Below the pieces are notes generated by a model that worked only from the letters and a program-made list of their open reading frames with translations, was not told where the DNA came from and made no database searches. From the IMG/VR virus record IMGVR_UViG_3300035181_001867, positions 20,888 to 84,887 of that record: 64,000 bases of DNA; one strand, given 5' to 3'. The position numbers and the translations under genes are program-made. The DNA comes from a virus. Each line of letters begins with the position of its first letter. Position 1 is the first letter of the stretch. Of the stretch, positions 1-7,997 are shown piece by piece.

Positions 1-2
1 CT

Positions 3-404
3 CTTGAAGAATGGGATAATGATGTTGATTACTTTATGTATACCAAGTGTCTTCGTGGAGATATTGGTGATAATGTTCAGTCTGCATATCCAAGGATTCG
101 CAAAACACGAATCAAAGAAACATACACAGACCCATATAAACGTTTAAATATGATGAAAGAAACATGGACAGATCAAAATAACAGAACGATGGTAGTTGGG
201 GATTTGTTTGAAGAAAATCAATTATTGATGAGTTTAACAAACCAACCAGCTTGTATTCGTAGGAAAATTTTTGAAGTTATTGAACATGAAATTAACAATC
301 CAGGCAAATATTCTCATTTCCATTTCATTAAATTCCTTGGAAAATATCAACTCAAAAAAGTTGTAAGTCAGCTGGACTTATTTGTTCCACTATTAATGGG
401 TTAA
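3..404 (+). CDS. 5'-3' exonuclease / RNase H-like protein, C-terminal part (cut by window start)
   Basis: The frame is open to the left window edge, so only about 133 C-terminal residues are visible; the Met at 36 is internal. The visible part carries a helix-hairpin-helix-like segment (KCLRGDIGDNVQSAYPRIR) matching the KxxxGDxxDNV pattern of the flap/5'-3' exonuclease family, including T4 RNase H. These enzymes remove RNA primers and flaps during lagging-strand synthesis. The following helical region (QLLMSLTNQPACIRRKI) fits the C-terminal helical domain of the T4 type. The catalytic acidic N-terminal domain lies outside the window and cannot be checked. The stop overlaps the 3' end of the convergent gene that begins at 401. 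The family call is good; the exact subtype is inference. Confidence 0.7.
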   Translation, partial: LEEWDNDVDYFMYTKCLRGDIGDNVQSAYPRIRKTRIKETYTDPYKRLNMMKETWTDQNNRTMVVGDLFEENQLLMSLTNQPACIRRKIFEVIEHEINNPGKYSHFHFIKFLGKYQLKKVVSQLDLFVPLLMG

Positions 405-850
405 GTCCCATCTTTTGGGGGTGGTGGAGCTTTAGTTCCACCCGAATCAGATGAATCATCGTCTCGGTTTGGAATTTTTCCGTGTTTCAACCACTCATTA
501 AAACCTGCACCACCGACGAGATATGTCAAGTAAACACCCAATACATCAACTTCTAGATGTCCTTTATCTGCAAATGTTATAATTACCCACGTTGATATGA
601 TTACACCAATTAAGTATCCCATCTTATATGGAGATGTTTTGCTTGTGGCGCTGTCTACTATTAATTGTTCCCACCGAATGGGACTATTTGGATTTTTGTC
701 TGCTTTAACAAATAACCAAACAAAGAAACCCATGATTGAAATTACGAACCACGATGCTGTAGAAAAAGGAAGACTTGTAGCTATAAAAGTAAAAAAATTA
801 CCAATCACAGTTGCAATTTCACCCAGTGTGGATATAAATGTCGTTACCAT
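401..850 (-). CDS. Small integral membrane protein, holin-like
   Basis: A 149-residue protein with two or three hydrophobic segments: about residues 12-45 (FFTFIATSLPF followed by WFVISIMGFFVWLF), then 75-90 (MGYLIGVIISTWVIITF) and 98-112. It ends in a hydrophilic, acidic, proline-rich tail (APPPPKDGT). I chose the Met at 850 because it is preceded by AGAGA at good spacing and lies downstream of the late promoter at 878-885; Met at 862 is possible. The architecture suits a phage holin or another inner-membrane protein, but no family signature is recognised. It is convergent with the exonuclease gene and divergent from the PAAR gene. Function is inference. Confidence 0.6.
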   Translation of the reverse strand: MVTTFISTLGEIATVIGNFFTFIATSLPFSTASWFVISIMGFFVWLFVKADKNPNSPIRWEQLIVDSATSKTSPYKMGYLIGVIISTWVIITFADKGHLEVDVLGVYLTYLVGGAGFNEWLKHGKIPNRDDDSSDSGGTKAPPPPKDGT

Positions 851-860
851 ATTATCTCTC

Positions 861-868
861 ATAAATAT
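861..868 (+). promoter_or_regulatory. T4-type late promoter for the PAAR gene
   Basis: ATAAATAT lies about 32 bases before the ATG at 900, which has an AAAAAGGT ribosome binding site. It sits opposite and almost overlapping a late promoter on the other strand, so the pair looks divergent. Confidence 0.5.
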
Positions 869-877
869 TGTATATAC

Positions 878-885
878 GTATTTAT
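878..885 (-). promoter_or_regulatory. T4-type late promoter for the holin-like gene
   Basis: Reads ATAAATAC on the minus strand, 28 bases upstream of the chosen start at 850. Confidence 0.5.
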
Positions 886-899
886 TAAAAAGGTAAAAA

Positions 900-1199
900 A
901 TGCCAGCACAAACAAGAGTAGGAGACATAGGAATTGGAGTGTGTCCTTGTCATGATTCTCCAGTTACATATGTTACTACGTTCGTAACTGGAGCCAATTC
1001 AACATTTGCAAATGGTCAAATTTCTTGTATTGTTGGAACACTAGGGATTTCCAGTTGTGGACACATGACTACTGCTTTTACAGGTTCTCCAGATGTATTT
1101 CTTGAAAATCAGCCAGCACATAGAATTGGAGACACAGGTTCTAACTGTGGACCATATTCAGTTGTAACAGGTTCCCCAGACGTGTTTGATAATTTATAA
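900..1199 (+). CDS. PAAR-repeat tail spike tip protein
   Basis: A 99-residue protein with the layout of PAAR proteins, which form a small zinc-bound cone on the tip of the gp5/VgrG spike and sharpen it for membrane penetration. Visible features are repeated GD...G segments (RVGDIGIG, HRIGDTGSNCG), two copies of the phrase TGSPDVF near residues 61 and 90, and Cys/His residues (CPCH near residue 16, CGHM near 54, AHR near 74) available as metal ligands. The ribosome binding site AAAAAGGT precedes the ATG. The next gene starts 10 bases downstream, so the two are probably co-transcribed. The gp5-like spike protein this would cap is at 33309-34694, far away in the window. Family call is confident. 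Confidence 0.85.
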   Translation: MPAQTRVGDIGIGVCPCHDSPVTYVTTFVTGANSTFANGQISCIVGTLGISSCGHMTTAFTGSPDVFLENQPAHRIGDTGSNCGPYSVVTGSPDVFDNL

Positions 1200-1209
1200 T
1201 GGAGATAAA

Positions 1210-2019
1210 ATGATTGATACAGTTACAGGTTTATTAGCTGCTGGTCAACAACCAGTGGGAACAATTGGAAGTTTATATAAAGATCCTTCAGCAGAAGGAC
1301 GAAATGTGTTATTGGATGAAAAAACTTCTCTACTTGATATTCATGATTATTTGGGTTTACCACACCCAACCGTTAGTGCTTTTGATAATTTTGATACTAT
1401 CGTATCAAATCATTTCCTTGGTTCAAATGGTTCTCCCGGGAAGATAGATAAAATGCCCCAAGAGCTTGCATTGACACAATCAGTATCTGCTGTTAGAAAT
1501 ATAATAAGCCAAGCTGAACCCACCCAACCAGGACCAACAACAAACTCTTCTGGTTGCCCAAGTTTGTTTGATGATATTTTTGGAACCATAAAAAAGATTT
1601 CTTCAGTTATCGGAGATGCTTTAACAAGTATAAAATCAGCATTCCAGAGTGTATTTGATGATATTTCTGCATTTACAGGAAAGATTTATAACTCAATAAA
1701 AGATTTAGCTAAAGATGTTGTCGGAAACCCTGTTGTCAAATCATTTCTTCAAGGTTTGTCAGATTTTACAACAAAAATAGGTAGTGCTGTTAGTGATATA
1801 GTAACAGCTGTAAAAAAAGCAATTGGAGACTTCACAACATTAGTTCAAAAAGAAACAGCAGAACTCGGAAAGGCAATGAAAGATCTTTTAAATTTTCATT
1901 TTTTAAGTTCTTTGAATACCACAAATCCTTGTGTTCAGGATATACACAATCAAACAATCAACAAAGACCAAATAAGTCCAACTGCGATTGCTGCGCTGAA
2001 TAGAATCACAATCACGTAA
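1210..2019 (+). CDS. Putative tail or baseplate structural protein
   Basis: A 269-residue protein; the Met at 1210 is preceded by GGAG (the upstream Met at 1186 lies inside the PAAR gene and has no binding site). Residues 1-100 look globular. Residues 110-230 are a long, regularly spaced amphipathic helical region rich in I, V, K, S and D (for example DIFGTIKKISSVIGDALTSI), compatible with a coiled coil or membrane-active helix. Two cysteines flank this region. No family is recognised. Position directly after the PAAR tip suggests a tail-tip or baseplate-hub component, possibly an injected protein. The stop codon lies in the 14-bp tandem repeat at 2014-2041. Confidence 0.65.
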   Translation: MIDTVTGLLAAGQQPVGTIGSLYKDPSAEGRNVLLDEKTSLLDIHDYLGLPHPTVSAFDNFDTIVSNHFLGSNGSPGKIDKMPQELALTQSVSAVRNIISQAEPTQPGPTTNSSGCPSLFDDIFGTIKKISSVIGDALTSIKSAFQSVFDDISAFTGKIYNSIKDLAKDVVGNPVVKSFLQGLSDFTTKIGSAVSDIVTAVKKAIGDFTTLVQKETAELGKAMKDLLNFHFLSSLNTTNPCVQDIHNQTINKDQISPTAIAALNRITIT

Positions 2020-2041
2020 ATTTCTATACGTAAATTTCTAT
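2014..2041. repeat. 14-bp exact tandem duplication at a gene boundary
   Basis: ACGTAAATTTCTAT occurs twice head to tail (2014-2027 and 2028-2041). It spans the stop codon of the preceding gene and lies just before the homing-endonuclease-like gene. Confidence 0.9.
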
Positions 2042-2094
2042 ACACTTTTTGTTGGTTTTCGTATATAATATACAAAACGGTTGAATGAAATATA

Positions 2095-3597
2095 GTGAAA
2101 TCACAATTAATGGAATATAACCTTTTTATACAACGGAATGGTAAATTAACTATATCTCCGTCGTATAATAAAATTATAAACAAACATGAATTTTTATTTA
2201 ACCGAATCAGAGAATTAACAAAATTTTTACCTGAACACGTTTCAACATATGAACGACTTTATTGCATATTACATAATATAAGTGAATCTCCAACGTGTGG
2301 GTATTGTTCTAACTTAATTCAATTTAGTCAAGGCAAAAAACACTATGCAACATATTGTCGCTCGTGTGTTCAAAAAGTTCCTGAAATAAGAGAAAAATAT
2401 TACCAAAAAATGGAAGATAAATATGGGGAAAAAATCCCAGCAAAAGTTCCATCTATTCAGCACCAGATTCAATCTACAATGGTTGAAAGATACGGAACAT
2501 CAAGCTACTTGGGATCAGATAAACACAAGAATGATCAAATAGAAAAAAATAATTTATTACGAGATGGTCTTTATCCAAACACATTTAAAATTAAAGACAT
2601 TTTACACAAAATTGATGACCCAGGTTGGTTAACTGAAGAGAATAAAAATAAATCCTTAATTCAGATTGCAACAGAACTTAACGTAAGTCCGTCATTAATC
2701 CAAAAACGATTCAATTTGTTTGATATCGCCGTTCAACAACATTTCCAATCTCAACCAGAACGTGAAGTTTGCGATTTTATTGCTTCACTTGGAATCGAAG
2801 TACAAACGAGAGTAAAAAAGTTTGGACCAGAAGTAGATGTTTATCTTCCAGAATACTCAATTGCTATAGAAATTGATGGAGTATACTGGCATAGTGAATT
2901 GAATGGAAAAAACAGAACATATCATATATCCAAAACAAATATGTTAAATTTACATGGTATTAGATTAATTCACATTATAGACGTTGAGTGGATTAATAAA
3001 AAAGATATTGTAAAATCGAGAATTTTATCATTATTAAATAAAAATACTGAAAAAATATACGCCCGAAAATGTAATATCGTAAATGTTAATTTTTCAGAAA
3101 GAAGAAATTTTATGAATGCGTATCATATTCAAGGTGATGTTGGTAGTTCTTATAACATAGGTCTTACGTTTGAAAATAAATTAGTAAGTGTTATGACTTT
3201 TGGAAAACCGCGATATGGAAAAGAAGAGTACGAATTAATCCGATTTGCTTCAAAACTTAACACCACTGTTGTGGGGGGTGCATCTAAATTATTTAAACAC
3301 TTCATTTTAGAAAAATCTCCCACGTCTGTAATATCCTATAGCGATAAACGATATAACACAGGAGGAGTATATTTAAATTTGGGGTTTACATTATCCCACA
3401 CAAGTTCACCCAATTATTGGTATTTTCACAGAAACAATCCATATCAACTATACTCAAGGAACGTATTTCAGAAACACAAATTGAGTGAAAAATTGGATTT
3501 ATTCGATCCACTTAAAACTGAATGGAATAATATGATCAATAGTGGTTATGATCGTATATGGGATTGTGGCAATGATGTGTGGACTTGGAAACCATAA
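2095..3597 (+). CDS. Putative free-standing homing endonuclease, YWHSE family, copy 1
   Basis: A 500-residue member of a four-copy family in this window. Order of parts: N-terminal helical segment; a C4 zinc site (C68-x2-C71 ... C88-x2-C91); a homing-endonuclease-type 'ERYG' motif repeat near 131; a helix-turn-helix-like segment near 187-205 (LIQIATELNVSPSLIQKRF); a Vsr-like PD-(D/E)XK nuclease core (E246, D248, E259, YWHSE at 264-268); a conserved 'YHIQG...GLTFENKLVSVMTFG' domain; and a terminal IWDCGNDVW motif. Such enzymes cut DNA and spread their own gene between phages. The start is a GTG at 2095; it aligns with the starts of the sister copies. Nuclease fold and homing role are inferred from motif layout and intergenic placement. 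Confidence 0.75.
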   Translation: MKSQLMEYNLFIQRNGKLTISPSYNKIINKHEFLFNRIRELTKFLPEHVSTYERLYCILHNISESPTCGYCSNLIQFSQGKKHYATYCRSCVQKVPEIREKYYQKMEDKYGEKIPAKVPSIQHQIQSTMVERYGTSSYLGSDKHKNDQIEKNNLLRDGLYPNTFKIKDILHKIDDPGWLTEENKNKSLIQIATELNVSPSLIQKRFNLFDIAVQQHFQSQPEREVCDFIASLGIEVQTRVKKFGPEVDVYLPEYSIAIEIDGVYWHSELNGKNRTYHISKTNMLNLHGIRLIHIIDVEWINKKDIVKSRILSLLNKNTEKIYARKCNIVNVNFSERRNFMNAYHIQGDVGSSYNIGLTFENKLVSVMTFGKPRYGKEEYELIRFASKLNTTVVGGASKLFKHFILEKSPTSVISYSDKRYNTGGVYLNLGFTLSHTSSPNYWYFHRNNPYQLYSRNVFQKHKLSEKLDLFDPLKTEWNNMINSGYDRIWDCGNDVWTWKP

Positions 3598-3671
3598 ACG
3601 ATTGGTTCCTTCTTTTTTTCTTAGTGTAAATATTTGTCATGCATATGCATAACACATTTAAGGAGAAACAA

Positions 3672-4127
3672 ATGCAAGGAAAATATAGAAACATTGAATG
3701 GCTGGAATTGGAAGGTGGAATTTTAACTGAATGTGCAATCATGAAACGTTCGAATGATGGTCATGTTTGGTTTTTCCCAATTAAACCACTTGATATGGTT
3801 GATAAACAACGGTTATTGAAGATTCTTCGTAACCGTAATGCTGAACTTTACGAACTCTGGGATTTGATGTCTCAAATCACACTTGGTAACGGCGTTAATG
3901 CTTTGACGTATTTTAACCAACTTGTTAAAGTTAGAACTCCATCAGGACAAGTTCTACCATTTGGAAGTGGACAATACGGAACACCTGTTCAAGCACAAGG
4001 CCCATATTCAAACCAAACCACGTTTGCAAACAACCAATCAGAACCAATGGCACCAATGACAGATTCAAGTCAATTACAAGCCGCTGTTGAAACTGCTAAA
4101 GCACCTGCTCGAGGTCGAACAAGATAA
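3672..4127 (+). CDS. Conserved phage protein of unknown function
   Basis: A 151-residue protein. I chose the Met at 3672, preceded by AAGGAG at ideal spacing; an upstream in-frame Met at 3639 has no binding site. The first 100 residues look compact and conserved (KPLDMVDKQRLLKILRNR, then NGVNALTYFNQLVKVRTPSG). The last 50 residues are low-complexity, rich in Q, P, A and T, and end in basic residues. I do not recognise a function; similar small proteins occur in aquatic T4-like phages. It is followed immediately by a bidirectional terminator shared with the convergent gene at 4184. Confidence 0.65.
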   Translation: MQGKYRNIEWLELEGGILTECAIMKRSNDGHVWFFPIKPLDMVDKQRLLKILRNRNAELYELWDLMSQITLGNGVNALTYFNQLVKVRTPSGQVLPFGSGQYGTPVQAQGPYSNQTTFANNQSEPMAPMTDSSQLQAAVETAKAPARGRTR

Positions 4128-4142
4128 TATGAAGCCACACAA

Positions 4143-4171
4143 AATAAAAGGCCCCAAAGGGGCCTTTTATT
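4143..4171. terminator. Bidirectional rho-independent terminator
   Basis: Perfect hairpin with stem AAAAGGCCCC / GGGGCCTTTT around a 3-base AAA loop; the stem continues by further A-T pairs. It lies between convergent genes ending at 4127 and 4184 and gives a T-tract on both strands. Confidence 0.9.
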
Positions 4172-4183
4172 TTTTCAGAAGAA

Positions 4184-5275
4184 TTATGTACTTCGTGCTA
4201 CCTGAATCGATAAAACGTACTTAATAGTCAATGTTCTATTGGCACTCTTTCTCACGGGACTGAAAATTAAATGTGTTAATAATCGTTCACCCTCCAAAGC
4301 AGGATTGGTTGGATCATTTTGAAAACCTTGATCTTGACCAGCAACAGCAGGACTCACGCTCCCCCCAAAACCTGTCAAATTAGAAAACAACCAATTAGAT
4401 GGAATCGTTGAGGGCGTCGTGATGTTAATAGATGAAGTGCTACCACTTGAATTAGATACAAAGCGAAGATTTCCAAAGGTGTTCACAGTCCCAGATGCAT
4501 TAGATATAGCAACAGTTGCACCAACTAACACGGAGTTAATGATATTTGTTAAATCACTAAATAAAATATCACCACCTGCACCACTACCTATACCTGTGTC
4601 AATTGTTATAACCTGTGCTGTTCCACCATCGACGGAAATAGTAAATGTATAATTTGTATTAACAGCCAAACCCGAAGAATCAGTATCTAGTTTGTTACTT
4701 ACATTCACTTCCTGATAACCAAGAGTTGCGTTGTGTGGTGCTCCTGTTGTATATAACCCGATTTCATCAAAAACAAATGCATCCCCTGTAGATTCGGAAG
4801 GTGGAAGAATATCAGTAGTAGATTGTCCAGCAGGCTCAAATGGATTTAGTGTAACAGAAACTGTAACAGATGAAATTAATCCACTCTCTGAACTAACAAC
4901 AGAATTTTTTGCAACATCATTTATGGGAGATGCTCCAGGTCCCGTGTCATCCAAAGCAGATGAGTCATCGACAATCTCACTGTATGTCTCGTTATAGAGA
5001 GATGATTTCCACCCTGCTGTGTCTGGCGCTTGTCCGTCATTTGGTGTTTTGTATGTAATCGTGTATGCAGCATCAACGATTGTTCCACCATTACCAAATG
5101 CCATACGATAAATGTAAAAATTATTTTCATTTGAGAGTGCTCGTGCAAAAACACGTGCCATATTTTCAGGGTGTATAGCGTTTGTCTTATCTAATAAGAC
5201 ATTATTTAAATCGTCTGTAATGCGTACATGTCCTTTTACACTAACAGGAAGGAAGTCTTTATTATTAAAATTCAT
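4184..5275 (-). CDS. Virion structural protein (tail/baseplate type)
   Basis: A 363-residue protein starting at the Met at 5275 (preceded by GGAGAAA and a late promoter at 5297-5304). The N-terminal part (LPVSVKGHVRITDDLNNVLL, then ENMARVFARAL) and the C-terminal part (PALEGERLLTHLIF ... LTIKYVLSIQ) look like one structural domain. Between them, about residues 195-315, lies an insert rich in T, S, G and N with the phrase NTNYTFTISVDGG, the style of surface-exposed domains inserted into phage or flagellar proteins. No enzymatic motif is visible. The late promoter and tail-gene context indicate a virion component; the exact position in the tail is unknown. Confidence 0.7.
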   Translation of the reverse strand: MNFNNKDFLPVSVKGHVRITDDLNNVLLDKTNAIHPENMARVFARALSNENNFYIYRMAFGNGGTIVDAAYTITYKTPNDGQAPDTAGWKSSLYNETYSEIVDDSSALDDTGPGASPINDVAKNSVVSSESGLISSVTVSVTLNPFEPAGQSTTDILPPSESTGDAFVFDEIGLYTTGAPHNATLGYQEVNVSNKLDTDSSGLAVNTNYTFTISVDGGTAQVITIDTGIGSGAGGDILFSDLTNIINSVLVGATVAISNASGTVNTFGNLRFVSNSSGSTSSINITTPSTIPSNWLFSNLTGFGGSVSPAVAGQDQGFQNDPTNPALEGERLLTHLIFSPVRKSANRTLTIKYVLSIQVARST

Positions 5276-6792
5276 TGTGTTTCTCCACGTTGTGCTGTAT
5301 TTATGGTGAACTTTATTAACCCACAATCCCATATTCTAAAAATTCCATTATTTTTACAGTTAACAACTTCACTCGAGTGTTCATCATACTTAGTAAGAAT
5401 TTTTTTAAGATTGTTGTGTCTAAAATTAAATTTGTGTATTCGTTTGTGATTAACAACATAATGATAATCAGGAGTAATGATATACTCCAAACTAAAACCA
5501 GTTTTGTGATACAAATTCCCTTCTCCCCATCTTCTGTCAGCAAAAGATACAAGTTGCGTGGGATTATAGTTTTTAATAAAATATGTTAGTAGTTTACTAA
5601 AACCTCCCACAACTTGTGCAGAAGTAGAATATCTATTAATTATATATCTATTATTTTTTTGTTTGATTAATCCCATACAAGCAACTAGTTCGTGTGTATC
5701 ATACAAACCAATATTAATAGAACTTGGACCATTACCTTGAATATGAGTATTTTCAAAAAATATTTGTTTTTCTTGTGTTGAAACATTAGATATATATGTT
5801 TGTCTAGCAAATACCCGTTTACGAGGGTCTTTTCCTAATATCGCAAGCAATTTCAATTTTACTATATCCTGTTTTAGTGTCCACTCATCTTCAAAAATTG
5901 TTATTAATCTAATGTCTTTAAGTAACAATTCGTTTAATTTATTTAAATGTGAATTTTTGGTGTTACGTTCAAAATAATCACTATGCCAATACAATCCACA
6001 ATATTCTATAGCAATATTATAATCTGGTAAAAAAACATCAATTTCTTTACCAGAAGTTAAGATTGTTCTATTGTTGAGTTCCACGGAGGTGAAATTTTGA
6101 AGAAATGAACCAATTTCTCGTTGAGCAAGTGATGTATTAAAATGTTTAATAGGAATATTGTACTTGTGTAAGTAATTCGAAACTGTGGTAGGATTTACTT
6201 GTAGATTGTTGGATATTTCTGCACACGATTTTTGTAAAACATGGTGTTCATGCGTCAACCAATTTATATCATTTAACAACGACAAAGTTTCATCACTAAA
6301 GTATTGTTGTTGAGGGTTTATTACTCCATAATTTGAAGCAAATGTATTGATGCGTTTTTGTTGAATGGATGAATTTTTCCAATGATGATCAACTCCGTAA
6401 CGAAACAAACAAGTATTTTTTCTTTTTTGTTTTTGTTCATCTGTTTGTCCCCCATATTCCACACCATATGTTTTTAACATAGTTTGTTTGTGTTTATTTC
6501 TTGTTTGAATATTGGATTGAGCACATATTGAGGAACAAAAAGTTCTATACGAAGATTGAACAAATGATGAAATCTTCCCACATTGTGGACATCTAGGAAC
6601 CGAAGTTATGTCTTTGAAAATACACAATAACCGTTCTTTCATAGAAGGTAAATAATCTTCTATATCAAGAAATTTAGTAAAATCAATTATTTGTTGTTCA
6701 ATCGAAGGATGTTTAACTAATATTCTTTTATAATTATTAGAAATTCCTTTTTCAGTTAGAATACCATTTTGTTTTAAAATACTTTTTAACAT
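5272..6792 (-). CDS. Putative free-standing homing endonuclease, YWHSE family, copy 2
   Basis: A 506-residue paralogue of the genes at 2095, 26434 and 31291. It has the zinc site C68-x2-C71 ... C86-x3-C90, three 'YGV' repeats (near 109, 132 and 155), a helix-turn-helix-like stretch near 189-207, the nuclease core E250, D252, E263 and YWHSD (268-272), the 'THIQGNGPSSINIGLY' domain, and the terminal IWDCG motif. The natural family end is about residue 487; the last 12 residues run through the promoter, ribosome binding site and first codon of the next gene, so the gene appears to have landed directly in front of that gene. It has its own late promoter (6815-6822). Likely a selfish endonuclease; target unknown. 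Confidence 0.75.
   Translation of the reverse strand: MLKSILKQNGILTEKGISNNYKRILVKHPSIEQQIIDFTKFLDIEDYLPSMKERLLCIFKDITSVPRCPQCGKISSFVQSSYRTFCSSICAQSNIQTRNKHKQTMLKTYGVEYGGQTDEQKQKRKNTCLFRYGVDHHWKNSSIQQKRINTFASNYGVINPQQQYFSDETLSLLNDINWLTHEHHVLQKSCAEISNNLQVNPTTVSNYLHKYNIPIKHFNTSLAQREIGSFLQNFTSVELNNRTILTSGKEIDVFLPDYNIAIEYCGLYWHSDYFERNTKNSHLNKLNELLLKDIRLITIFEDEWTLKQDIVKLKLLAILGKDPRKRVFARQTYISNVSTQEKQIFFENTHIQGNGPSSINIGLYDTHELVACMGLIKQKNNRYIINRYSTSAQVVGGFSKLLTYFIKNYNPTQLVSFADRRWGEGNLYHKTGFSLEYIITPDYHYVVNHKRIHKFNFRHNNLKKILTKYDEHSSEVVNCKNNGIFRIWDCGLIKFTINTAQRGETQ
5297..5304 (-). promoter_or_regulatory. T4-type late promoter inside the 3' end of homing endonuclease copy 2
   Basis: ATAAATAC on the minus strand, 22 bases before the start at 5275. 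It is embedded in the coding sequence of the upstream endonuclease gene, which ends at 5272. Confidence 0.65.
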
Positions 6793-6814
6793 TGGTTACA
6801 AGATAATAGTGAAA

Positions 6815-6822
6815 GTATTTAT
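6815..6822 (-). promoter_or_regulatory. T4-type late promoter for homing endonuclease copy 2
   Basis: ATAAATAC on the minus strand, 23 bases upstream of the ATG at 6792; no strong Shine-Dalgarno sequence follows. Confidence 0.55.
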
Positions 6823-6849
6823 GATTCAATTAAAATAGAGTTAAACATA

Positions 6850-6876
6850 AAAAGGGGCGAATTTCTTCGCCCCCAA
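6850..6876 (-). terminator. Rho-independent terminator after the gene at 6899
   Basis: Stem GGGGCGAA / TTCGCCCC (6854-6861 with 6866-6873) with a 4-base loop, followed on the minus strand by TTTTTAT. Confidence 0.85.
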
Positions 6877-6898
6877 ATCTTCCCTTCCCTTGAGAATT

Positions 6899-7501
6899 TT
6901 AAAGTTTAAACTGTTTAACTTTTCCACCCTTTTTAAGAGTTTTGCTTTTCGCAGTCCATTCACTCTTAAACATCTGCAAACGTTTTCCATAATCTTCAAA
7001 TACGGTCCATTCATCACCTTCTGCTAAAACTTCTCCGTTATCATTCATAATATAAAACACTTCTCGAAGTTTGTTTTTCATCAAGTAGAACATCGTATTT
7101 GCGTAGGCAGGAGAAACTCCATGATTTGCAACGAACACGGTAAACTCTTTTCTGGTTGCATTTGGATGGTCTTGTAGAAATTTACGAGCTTGTGCAACCT
7201 TTTCTCCGCGTGACTTTGTAGAAGCTTCACCACCGTTATGTTCTGTTGATTTGGCTGTTTTATTTGCGGGCTTTGGTGTTGATTTACCACTTGGTGCCTC
7301 ATCATCGTCTTCGTCTTTTGAACTTTTATTCCCAACAACTTTATCAGGGTCAAAATCTTTAACCTTAACACCACGTTTAGATAAATCTTTATCTGCCTTT
7401 GCAACCAGTGCTTTTTCGGATGGGGACAAATCATCTTCATCGTCTTCCCATTCTGTTAAGGTACTATATTTTTTATTTTCAAGTGTTCCACGTAATTTCA
7501 T
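6899..7501 (-). CDS. Unknown protein with charged linker and C-terminal domain
   Basis: A 200-residue protein with strong late promoter (7526-7533) and ribosome binding site (GGAGAAAA). Residues 15-95 are low-complexity and highly charged (acid clusters WEDDEDD and KDEDDDE, then Lys/Ser/Thr-rich). Residues 100-200 look folded, with a helical stretch (RKFLQDHPNATRKEFTVFV) and a β-rich part with aromatic residues (WTVFEDYGKRLQMF), ending in a basic tail. I do not recognise the family. Strong late expression and its own terminator suggest an abundant virion or DNA-associated protein; this is inference. Confidence 0.65.
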   Translation of the reverse strand: MKLRGTLENKKYSTLTEWEDDEDDLSPSEKALVAKADKDLSKRGVKVKDFDPDKVVGNKSSKDEDDDEAPSGKSTPKPANKTAKSTEHNGGEASTKSRGEKVAQARKFLQDHPNATRKEFTVFVANHGVSPAYANTMFYLMKNKLREVFYIMNDNGEVLAEGDEWTVFEDYGKRLQMFKSEWTAKSKTLKKGGKVKQFKL

Positions 7502-7525
7502 TTGTTTTCTCCAATTAATTTTATC

Positions 7526-7533
7526 TATTTATA
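7526..7533 (-). promoter_or_regulatory. T4-type late promoter (exact consensus)
   Basis: Exact TATAAATA on the minus strand, 25 bases before the ATG at 7501, with GGAGAAAA in between. Confidence 0.75.
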
Positions 7534-7535
7534 CT

Positions 7536-7748
7536 TTAACCAACAACCCTTACATTTCCTGTAAATCCTGTAGTAAATGTGACTGTTATTGTGTTAATGT
7601 CTGTATGTTGAACACTTAATGGGAGGATTTTCTCCAGATTTCCAGAATTGACAACATACACGTCTATAACTTCAGCGTTTGTTCCTAAGTTATGAGCAAT
7701 TGTCCAAGAAGACGAACTCGTTGATTGAATGTGATTATATTGAGCCAT
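7536..7748 (-). CDS. Single-module tail protein (W-x-I-x-H-N module)
   Basis: A 70-residue protein that is nearly nothing but one copy of a module repeated through this region. The signature is S-S-S-W-T-I-A-H-N-L-G-T, a β-rich middle (VIDVYVVNSG), and the end TDINTITVTFTTGFTGNVRVV. It is translated from ATG 7748 behind a GGAGAAAC site. It lies in a run of five genes that share this module. The module resembles small β-sandwich or fibre-tip domains in tail proteins. Function (fibre decoration or receptor contact) is inference. Confidence 0.7.
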   Translation of the reverse strand: MAQYNHIQSTSSSSWTIAHNLGTNAEVIDVYVVNSGNLEKILPLSVQHTDINTITVTFTTGFTGNVRVVG

Positions 7749-7758
7749 GAGTTTCTCC

Positions 7759-7986
7759 TTAAACTACTGTAGCACGACCAGCTTGTGCTGACGAAAATGT
7801 GGCAACTAACGTATTAGCATTAGAAACAATCATTGATGAAGGCATAATCTTTGTATATGTTCCTCCATCCATAACCCAAAAATCTACACAAGGCATATTC
7901 GTTTGAAGATTATGTGTAATTGTCCAAGTTGTTGATGCTGTAGATTGTTCAAAATAAAACTTATTTGAAATTGTTTTCATTCCCAT
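7759..7986 (-). CDS. Single-module tail protein (W-x-I-x-H-N module), second copy
   Basis: A 75-residue protein from the ATG at 7986 (behind GGAGAAAAT; the Met at 7998 overlaps the previous stop). After a short N-terminus it contains one module: STTWTITHNLQTN, a β-rich core (CVDFWVMDGG), and NANTLVATFSSAQAGRATVV. It sits 10 bases before its neighbour at 7748 and 11 bases after the gene ending at 7998, so it is clearly in the same operon. It is related to the neighbours by duplication. Confidence 0.68.
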   Translation of the reverse strand: MGMKTISNKFYFEQSTASTTWTITHNLQTNMPCVDFWVMDGGTYTKIMPSSMIVSNANTLVATFSSAQAGRATVV

Positions 7987-7997
7987 GATTTTCTCCA

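Noticed and set aside
597-896. Plus-strand frame opposite the holin-like gene
   Set aside because: The minus-strand frame has membrane-protein character and a promoter; the plus frame overlaps it fully and ends close to the PAAR ribosome binding site.
2044-2070. Sigma70 promoter before endonuclease copy 1 (TATAAT at 2064)
   Set aside because: A -10 match is present but no -35 at proper spacing; too weak to list.
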